Assembly: GCA_018713975.1 (NCBI GenBank)
Contig: DVOB01000009.1
Span: forward strand, 1 to 11,811
DNA length: 11,811 nt
Direction: 5' to 3'
Source: Lentihominibacter excrementipullorum
GTDB taxonomy: Bacteria > Bacillota > Clostridia > Peptostreptococcales > Anaerovoracaceae
In this document: positions 7,351 through 11,811 of the stretch, in pieces
Layout: each line of letters opens with the position of its first letter
Position numbering within the stretch: the stretch's first letter is position 1
Notes under the pieces: generated by a model
Database searches by the model: none
What the model was told of the DNA's origin: nothing
The model's input: only the letters and a program-made list of their open reading frames with translations
Position numbers and translations under genes: made by a program

Positions 7351-7970
7351 TGATAGCTATAATAGATTACGGTGTGGGAAACTTGTTCTCACTGACAGCC
7401 TCGCTGCGGTACCTGGGGGCTGAGACCAGGGTCACTGGTAAAAAGGAAGATATAGAGGCTGCTGACAGGATAATATTGCCGGGGGTAGGCGCCTTTGAGG
7501 ACGCCATCGCCAAGCTCAGGGCCACAGGTCTGGTAGATACGATAATGGATGAGACGGCCCGGGGAAAACCGTTGCTCGGGATATGTCTTGGCATGCAGCT
7601 GTTGTTCAGAGAAAGCCATGAGTACGGTATCCATCAGGGCCTGGGACTTATAGACGGAGTCATCGCGTCCATAGATGAAGATCTGAAGAAAGAAGGGATA
7701 GAGGGTCTCAAGGTACCCCACATAGGATGGAACGCGCTGAGATTCGCGCAGGAGGAGCCTCTGTTCAAGTACATAAAGCAGGGAGACTGTGTATATTACG
7801 TCCACAGCTACTATGGGAAGGACTGCGCCGACAGTGTTATCGCTGACTCCATGTATGGAATAAAGATAACAGGCGCCGTGAGGAACGGCAGGATCTACGG
7901 GACCCAGTTCCATCCGGAAAAGAGCGGAGATGTGGGACTGAATATATTGAGAGCATTTATGGAGGTATAA
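7350..7970 (+). CDS. hisH: Imidazole glycerol phosphate synthase, glutaminase subunit HisH
   Basis: HisH is a class I glutamine amidotransferase that releases ammonia from glutamine and passes it through HisF for ring closure. From the ATG at 7350 it has 206 residues starting MIAIIDYGVGNL. The triad is C79 in LLGICLGMQ, H188 and E190 in QFHPEKSG. A GTG one codon earlier (7347) is also open. The ATG is preferred because AAAAGGAG (7335-7342) is then at a 7-base spacing and the protein begins like its relatives. It overlaps the hisB stop. Its TAA overlaps an ATG that opens a three-codon reading frame leading into hisA. Confidence 0.96.
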   Translation: MIAIIDYGVGNLFSLTASLRYLGAETRVTGKKEDIEAADRIILPGVGAFEDAIAKLRATGLVDTIMDETARGKPLLGICLGMQLLFRESHEYGIHQGLGLIDGVIASIDEDLKKEGIEGLKVPHIGWNALRFAQEEPLFKYIKQGDCVYYVHSYYGKDCADSVIADSMYGIKITGAVRNGRIYGTQFHPEKSGDVGLNILRAFMEV

Positions 7971-7977
7971 TGTACTT

Positions 7978-8706
7978 ATGAAGATTTTTCCCGCGATAGA
8001 TTTGAGAGATGGAAAGGCCGTAAGACTTTTTCAGGGAGACTACGATAAGATGACAGTCTACAGCGATGATCCGGCGGATGTGGCGAGGGCTTTCAAAGCG
8101 AAAGGCGCTGACTGCCTCCATGTGGTCGACCTGGACGGAGCCAAGGACGGGAAGCTGGTCAATTACGAGACGATAAAAGAGATCGTTCAGGGTGTCGATA
8201 TGTTCGTGGAAGTAGGCGGAGGAATAAGAGACGAGGAGCGAATCAGACAGTACCTTGACATAGGCGTGGGCCGGGTGATACTGGGGACTGTAGCCGTCAG
8301 GGATCCGGGATTCCTGGAAGAGATGGTGAAAAAATACGGAGAGAAGATCGCCGTGGGTGTCGATGCCAGGGATGGCTATGTGGCAGTCAATGGATGGAAG
8401 GAGATCACCGACAGGAAAAGCTTCGATTTCTGCCGTCATCTTTCGAGTATCGGTGTGAAGACGGTAATATATACTGATATTTCGAAAGATGGAGGTCTTG
8501 AAGGCACTAACATGGACGCGTATAGAAAATTGAAAGATATAGAAGGTCTGGAAGTGGTAGCGTCGGGAGGGATCAGTTTTGAAGAGGAGATAACAGAGCT
8601 TAAGGATATCGTATCGGCGGCTATCCTGGGGAAGGCCATATACAGCGGAAAGCTTGACCTGGAGAAGGCTGTGGAGCTGGCCCGGCAGAAGGAGGAAAGA
8701 GCGTGA
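7978..8706 (+). CDS. hisA: Phosphoribosylformimino-5-aminoimidazole carboxamide ribotide isomerase HisA
   Basis: HisA is a (beta/alpha)8 barrel that isomerises ProFAR to PRFAR by an Amadori rearrangement. In 242 residues the acid/base aspartates are D8 (PAIDLRDG) and D129 (GVDARDG). Phosphate-binding turns include VGGGIR (79-84) and ASGGIS (195-200), and YTDISKDG is at 165-172. The best ribosome binding sequence, GGAGG (7961-7965), is 12 bases from this ATG, which is long. The short frame ATGTACTTATGA at 7970-7981 may hand ribosomes over. hisF begins with a GTGA overlap at the end. No trp genes are visible, so a dual HisA/TrpF role is not suggested. Confidence 0.96.
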   Translation: MKIFPAIDLRDGKAVRLFQGDYDKMTVYSDDPADVARAFKAKGADCLHVVDLDGAKDGKLVNYETIKEIVQGVDMFVEVGGGIRDEERIRQYLDIGVGRVILGTVAVRDPGFLEEMVKKYGEKIAVGVDARDGYVAVNGWKEITDRKSFDFCRHLSSIGVKTVIYTDISKDGGLEGTNMDAYRKLKDIEGLEVVASGGISFEEEITELKDIVSAAILGKAIYSGKLDLEKAVELARQKEERA

Positions 8707-9458
8707 TTACCAAGAGGATAATACCGTGTCTGGATGTGAGGAACGGAAGAGTCGTAAAAGGCAAAAACTTTGAAGGGATAAGAGATGTTTCGGATCCTGT
8801 TGAGATGGCGAGGTTTTATAACGAGGAAGGCGCCGACGAGCTGGTTTTCTACGATATCACCGCCAGTGTCGAGGAAAGAAGTCTCTTTACGGATATATTG
8901 AAGAAAGTCGCTTCGGAGATATTCATCCCTCTGACCGTAGGAGGCGGGATAAATACACTGGACGATTTCGACAGGGTGCTCAAGTGCGGCGCCGATAAGG
9001 TCAGTGTCAACAGCGGAGCCATAAGGAACCCGGATATCATCGAAAAGGCGGCCAAGAAGTACGGAGATCAGTGCGTCGTTCTCAGCATGGACATCAAGAG
9101 GGTAGAGGGCAGCTTCCGGTTGTTTTCAAAGGGCGGCCGGGAAGATACGGGCATCGACGCTCTTCAGTGGGCGGTAGACGGAGTCAACAGCGGCGCCGGA
9201 GAGCTGGTAGTCAACAGTATCGATACCGATGGAGTCAAGGGCGGCTTCGATCTGGAGATGCTGGACGAGATAGCAGCCAGGGTCAATGTCCCGATAATAG
9301 CCTCGGGTGGTGCCGGAAAGATGGAGGATTTTTCGGAGCTTTTCAAACATGAGGGCATCGACGCGGGACTGGCTGCCAGTATTTTTCACTATAAGGAGAT
9401 AAGGATAGCTGATCTCAAGGAATATCTGAGAAAACAGGGAGTGGAGGTAAGACTGTAA
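8703..9458 (+). CDS. hisF: Imidazole glycerol phosphate synthase, cyclase subunit HisF
   Basis: HisF pairs with HisH and uses the channelled ammonia to turn PRFAR into imidazole glycerol phosphate and AICAR. The 251-residue (beta/alpha)8 barrel has the catalytic aspartates D11 (IPCLDVRNG) and D130 (LSMDIKR), at the usual family positions. Phosphate-site turns are VGGGIN (79-84) and ASGGAG. The start is GTG at 8703, overlapping the hisA TGA by four bases; AAGGAGGAAAGAG just upstream serves as the ribosome binding site. It is followed with no gap by hisIE. Confidence 0.97.
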   Translation: MITKRIIPCLDVRNGRVVKGKNFEGIRDVSDPVEMARFYNEEGADELVFYDITASVEERSLFTDILKKVASEIFIPLTVGGGINTLDDFDRVLKCGADKVSVNSGAIRNPDIIEKAAKKYGDQCVVLSMDIKRVEGSFRLFSKGGREDTGIDALQWAVDGVNSGAGELVVNSIDTDGVKGGFDLEMLDEIAARVNVPIIASGGAGKMEDFSELFKHEGIDAGLAASIFHYKEIRIADLKEYLRKQGVEVRL

Positions 9459-10103
9459 ATGGATATGGATAAGCTTAAGTTCGACGAAAAGGGACTGATA
9501 CCGGCGATAGTGCAGGATTACTACAGCAAGCAGGTGCTGACGGTAGCGTACATGAACAGGGAAGCTCTGGAGACAACGATCAGGGAAGGGAAGACGTGTT
9601 TTTACAGCAGAAGCAGACAGCAGCTGTGGAGAAAGGGAGAGACCAGCGGCAATACCCAGAAGGTGGTCTCCATAACTTCCGACTGCGACAGGGACGCTCT
9701 GGTAGTGGAAGTGATAAAGAAGGGGCCAGCTTGCCATACAGGAGCAGAGAGCTGTTTCTTCAATACGGAGTATGTGGCGGAGGATGAGACACCGTTTTCC
9801 TACAAAGGCCTCTATGAGATGATAGAAGGAAGGAAGACGGAGCCTAAGGAAGGCAGCTATACTACATATCTCTTCGATAAAGGGATGGATAAGATATTGA
9901 AAAAGGTCGGAGAAGAATCGACGGAGGTCATCATAGCCGGAGCCAAGGGCGATAAAGAAGAGACTATATATGAGATAGCCGATTTGGCATATCACATCAT
10001 GGTGATGATGGTAGAACAAGGTATCGAGCTTTCGGACGTGACGGCGGAATTGGCAAAACGCCATGTGATAGATCACAAGGTGAAGCAGGAGCGGATGAAG
10101 TAG
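9459..10103 (+). CDS. hisIE: Bifunctional phosphoribosyl-AMP cyclohydrolase / phosphoribosyl-ATP pyrophosphatase HisIE
   Basis: This fused protein performs steps two and three of the pathway: the C-terminal HisE domain removes pyrophosphate from PR-ATP, and the N-terminal HisI domain opens the adenine ring of PR-AMP. HisI covers about residues 1-110, with YMNREAL, the metal-binding SDCDRDA (D75, C76, D77, D79) and C92, H93 and C99 in the ACHTGAESCF segment. HisE covers about 115-214, with KKVGEESTEVIIA (148-160) and YEIADLAYHIMVMM. The ATG abuts the hisF stop, and GGAGG just inside hisF provides the binding site. No terminator was found after the gene, so some reading into the kinase gene is possible. 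Confidence 0.96.
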   Translation: MDMDKLKFDEKGLIPAIVQDYYSKQVLTVAYMNREALETTIREGKTCFYSRSRQQLWRKGETSGNTQKVVSITSDCDRDALVVEVIKKGPACHTGAESCFFNTEYVAEDETPFSYKGLYEMIEGRKTEPKEGSYTTYLFDKGMDKILKKVGEESTEVIIAGAKGDKEETIYEIADLAYHIMVMMVEQGIELSDVTAELAKRHVIDHKVKQERMK

Positions 10104-10118
10104 CGTCGATTGAATAAT

Positions 10119-10148
10119 TTGTCGAAAAATGTCTGAATAGAGTATAAT
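10119..10148 (+). promoter_or_regulatory. Predicted promoter of the hybrid kinase gene, -35 overlapped by a 0A box
   Basis: TATAAT (10143-10148) is a perfect -10 box. TTGTCG (10119-10124) lies 18 bases upstream as a moderate -35. Transcription near 10155 would give a leader of about 124 bases. The surrounding 10140-10171 region is very AT-rich and holds other TATA-like runs, so the start could differ. The -35 coincides with a perfect Spo0A-box sequence. Confidence 0.55.
10120..10126 (+). promoter_or_regulatory. Perfect Spo0A-box match TGTCGAA
   Basis: The heptamer is flanked as TTTGTCGAAAAAT, which matches the known Spo0A-binding consensus including its T and A flanks. It covers the predicted -35 of the kinase promoter, a placement known from Spo0A-controlled promoters. 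Binding is inferred; no spo0A gene is in the window. Confidence 0.5.
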
Positions 10149-10169
10149 ATATAATAATATGATATAGTA

Positions 10170-10176
10170 TGTCGAT
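10170..10176 (+). promoter_or_regulatory. 0A-box-like site TGTCGAT
   Basis: This site has one mismatch (last base) from TGTCGAA. It lies about 15 bases downstream of the predicted transcription start. It is a weak candidate alone, listed because it belongs to a group of four TGTCGA elements in this leader. Confidence 0.3.
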
Positions 10177-10231
10177 TAAATACCCTGTAGAAATTTTAGC
10201 ACACCAGATAAAATATGTGTTGTAAATATCT

Positions 10232-10263
10232 GCGGCTCTTGTCGATCATGTCGAAGGAGCCGC
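10232..10263 (+). promoter_or_regulatory. Strong leader hairpin just before the kinase ribosome binding site
   Basis: GCGGCTCTT (10232-10240) pairs with AGGAGCCGC (10255-10263), with one G-T wobble. After a bulged G at 10241, TCGA (10242-10245) pairs with TCGA (10251-10254) around the loop TCATG. This makes 13 pairs with one bulge. No T tract follows, so it is not an intrinsic terminator. It ends 3 bases before AGGGAG (10267-10272), the kinase ribosome binding site. It also contains TGTCGAT (10240-10246) and TGTCGAA (10249-10255), so the symmetry might reflect DNA binding instead. No known riboswitch class is recognised. Confidence 0.55.
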
Positions 10264-10278
10264 CACAGGGAGAACGAA

Positions 10279-11448
10279 ATGAAGAGTGAAGCAGAAAGGG
10301 CCAACAGAGCCAAGACGGAGTTTTTGTCCAATATGTCCCATGAGATAAGGACTCCGTTGAATGTGATAATCGGTATGTGCGATATCGCCAGAAATCACAT
10401 CGACGACAGGGAAAAGGTGGAAGCATGTCTTTGCAAGATAAGCAAAGCGGGAGACCATATAACGCAGCTTGTCAACAGCGTTCTCGACATCACCAGGATA
10501 GAGCAGGGGAAAACGCTGATAAAGGAGCAGGATTTCGGTATAGCTGAGTTCATGGGCGAGCTGAAGAATATGCTCGAACCGCTGGCGTCGCAGAGGAGCA
10601 CCGTACTTCGCATTTCTGACAGGGATGTCACCAACGGTCATGTCACCGGAGATTACAGCCATGTCATGCAGGTGATGATAAATCTCGGGACAAATGCTAT
10701 AAAGTATACTCCTCAGGGTGGGTTCGTCGAAATAAAGGTCACGGAGCTGGAAAATCCGGACAACGATATGGTTACATACAGATTCACATGTCAGGATAAC
10801 GGGATCGGGATGCCGGAGAATTTTCTGGACAGGATATTCGAGCCCTTTGTCAGGAATGATGACGCCAGGGTAAGCGAAGTGAGCGGTTCGGGTTTGGGAA
10901 TGTCCATCGTCAGGAAGATCGTGGACGCCCTCCAGGGTGAGATATCCATAGAGAGCGCCGAAGGCAGAGGAACCAGAGTTACTGTGGATCTGGATTTCAG
11001 AATAGCCGACGGGGTGACAAAGATAAGTGATATCGAGGATTTCAAACGGCAGGAGCAGATCAGGCTGAAGGAAAGGAAGATAGTACTGGTGGCGGAGGAT
11101 ATCGTCGACAATAAAGAGGTGCTGGTCACATATCTGGAAGATCTGGGCTATGAATCCGAAACAGCGGCTAATGGCGAGATAGCGGTGGACCTGTTCATGG
11201 AATCGGAGGAAGGGTTCTATAAAGCGGTGTTGATGGATATAGAGATGCCAGTCATGAATGGGTATCAGGCGACACTGATGATAAGAGGGCTCAACCGATC
11301 AGACAAGGATATCCCTATAATTGCCATGACGGCCAACGCCTCCAAGGACGACAGGGCGAGGGCGGAGAAAGTTGGGATGGACGGATATCTGACGAAGCCT
11401 CTCAAGATGGAAGAACTCAGAAATATGTTGAAAGTGTGGATAGATTAA
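10279..11448 (+). CDS. Soluble hybrid sensor histidine kinase with receiver domain, no sensor domain
   Basis: This two-component protein has a kinase core fused to a response-regulator receiver, but no visible input domain. Of 389 residues, 1-80 are the HisKA dimerisation region with the phosphorylated H21 in SNMSHEIRTPLN. About 125-240 are the HATPase domain, with the N box around N135-N139 (NLGTNAIKYTP), DNGIGMP (173-179) and GSGLGMS (203-209). About 267-389 are the receiver, with E273/D274, phosphoacceptor D320 (LMDIEMPVMNG), T351 and K373. There is no transmembrane segment or signal peptide. The ATG has AGGGAG at 6 bases. The frame stays open upstream to a TAA at 10177 but has no start codon there and does not look like protein. 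There is no DNA-binding output domain, so it must pass phosphate on (a phosphorelay) or act through its receiver. The signal and partner are unknown. Confidence 0.92.
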   Translation: MKSEAERANRAKTEFLSNMSHEIRTPLNVIIGMCDIARNHIDDREKVEACLCKISKAGDHITQLVNSVLDITRIEQGKTLIKEQDFGIAEFMGELKNMLEPLASQRSTVLRISDRDVTNGHVTGDYSHVMQVMINLGTNAIKYTPQGGFVEIKVTELENPDNDMVTYRFTCQDNGIGMPENFLDRIFEPFVRNDDARVSEVSGSGLGMSIVRKIVDALQGEISIESAEGRGTRVTVDLDFRIADGVTKISDIEDFKRQEQIRLKERKIVLVAEDIVDNKEVLVTYLEDLGYESETAANGEIAVDLFMESEEGFYKAVLMDIEMPVMNGYQATLMIRGLNRSDKDIPIIAMTANASKDDRARAEKVGMDGYLTKPLKMEELRNMLKVWID

Positions 11449-11476
11449 AAGCGTGGTAGCGTATGGAACTGATTTA

Positions 11477-11485
11477 TGATATAAT
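11477..11485 (+). promoter_or_regulatory. Extended -10 promoter of pyrH
   Basis: TGATATAAT is a perfect extended -10 element (TG, one base, TATAAT). No good -35 is present at the usual distance, as is common for extended -10 promoters. It would start transcription near 11492, about 33 bases before the pyrH ATG, so pyrH can be expressed apart from the kinase gene. Confidence 0.6.
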
Positions 11486-11524
11486 AATCCCACCAATGAT
11501 AAAATCCACGTTAAGGAGTCAGTT

Positions 11525-11811
11525 ATGGAGGCAAAATACAAGCGAGTACTGCTGAAGATCAGCGGAGAAGCACTTGCGGGAGAGGATCACTTTGGCATCA
11601 GCGAGGAAATGCTGAAGAAAGTGGCGCTCCAGATAAAGGAAATCACCCAGATGGGTGTTGAAGTGGCCGTGGTAGTAGGCGGCGGAAACTTCTGGAGAGG
11701 GCGTACCGGCAAGAGCATGGACAGGGCGACAGCGGACTATATGGGGATGCTGGCGACAGTGATAAACGCCATGGCTCTTCAGGATTCGTTCGAAGCGGAA
11801 GGTATCCCTAC
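11525..11811 (+). CDS. pyrH: UMP kinase, 3' end missing
   Basis: This enzyme uses ATP to phosphorylate UMP to UDP in pyrimidine nucleotide synthesis. The bacterial form is a hexamer of the amino acid kinase fold, unrelated to eukaryotic UMP/CMP kinase. The first 95 residues are in the window. They show KRVLLKISGEALAG near the start, VVVGGGNFWRG (UMP/phosphate site), and DRATADYMGMLATVINAMALQD. AAGGAG (11513-11518) is 6 bases from the ATG. The reading frame runs off the end of the window. Upstream is the kinase gene, not the rpsB-tsf pair that often precedes pyrH. Identification is secure. Confidence 0.97.
   Translation, partial: MEAKYKRVLLKISGEALAGEDHFGISEEMLKKVALQIKEITQMGVEVAVVVGGGNFWRGRTGKSMDRATADYMGMLATVINAMALQDSFEAEGIP

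Noticed and set aside
9126..10076. 316-residue open frame on the minus strand across hisF and hisIE
   Set aside because: It is antisense to two certain genes and has no motif or ribosome binding site of its own.
10180..10278. In-frame upstream extension of the hybrid kinase
   Set aside because: The frame is open from 10180 but has no ATG, GTG or TTG, and its translation is Cys/Arg-rich with no sensor-domain character. The AGGGAG site supports the ATG at 10279.

Overview
The window reads as chromosome from an anaerobic Gram-positive bacterium of the class Clostridia (Bacillota). This rests on gene content: a rubrerythrin, a SCIFF ranthipeptide pair that is largely a clostridial hallmark, a short-form HisG with its HisZ partner, and strong AAGGAGG-type ribosome binding sites. 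The his genes use many ATA isoleucine and AGG/AGA arginine codons. The genus cannot be fixed from this sequence. No mobile element, tRNA, rRNA or CRISPR array was seen, and no gene-free stretch exceeds 300 bases.

Layout: (1) bases 1-510, the 3' part of rubrerythrin, ending in a long hairpin shared with a convergent gene. (2) 640-2267, minus strand, a SCIFF system: a 48-residue six-cysteine precursor (2121-2267, GTG start) followed by its radical SAM/SPASM maturase (640-2016). The precursor has a good sigma-A promoter, and two inverted repeats lie between precursor and enzyme. (3) 2365-3714, plus strand, 5-formyltetrahydrofolate cyclo-ligase and the nickel-pincer cofactor enzyme LarB, closed by a clear terminator. 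(4) 3770-10103, a compact histidine operon hisZ-hisG-hisC-hisB-hisH-hisA-hisF-hisIE with its own promoter. Most junctions overlap or abut, so translation is probably coupled. (5) 10104-11448, an AT-rich promoter region with Spo0A-box-like sequences and a strong RNA hairpin, then a soluble hybrid histidine kinase with no sensor domain. (6) 11477-11811, an extended -10 promoter and the 5' part of pyrH.

The his genes together cover the route from PRPP and ATP to histidine except histidinol dehydrogenase (hisD) and histidinol-phosphate phosphatase, which are not in the window. HisZ and HisG form the first enzyme. HisIE, HisA and HisH/HisF carry the intermediates to imidazole glycerol phosphate. 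HisB and HisC continue to histidinol phosphate.

The most unusual item is the SCIFF precursor. It has six cysteines, but serine sits at both positions that form the characterised Cys-Thr thioether in Clostridium thermocellum CteA, and an extra C-terminal CxxC restores the cysteine count. The second item is the kinase leader, where a perfect 0A box overlaps the predicted -35 and further TGTCGA elements lie downstream, two of them inside a 13-bp hairpin just before the ribosome binding site.
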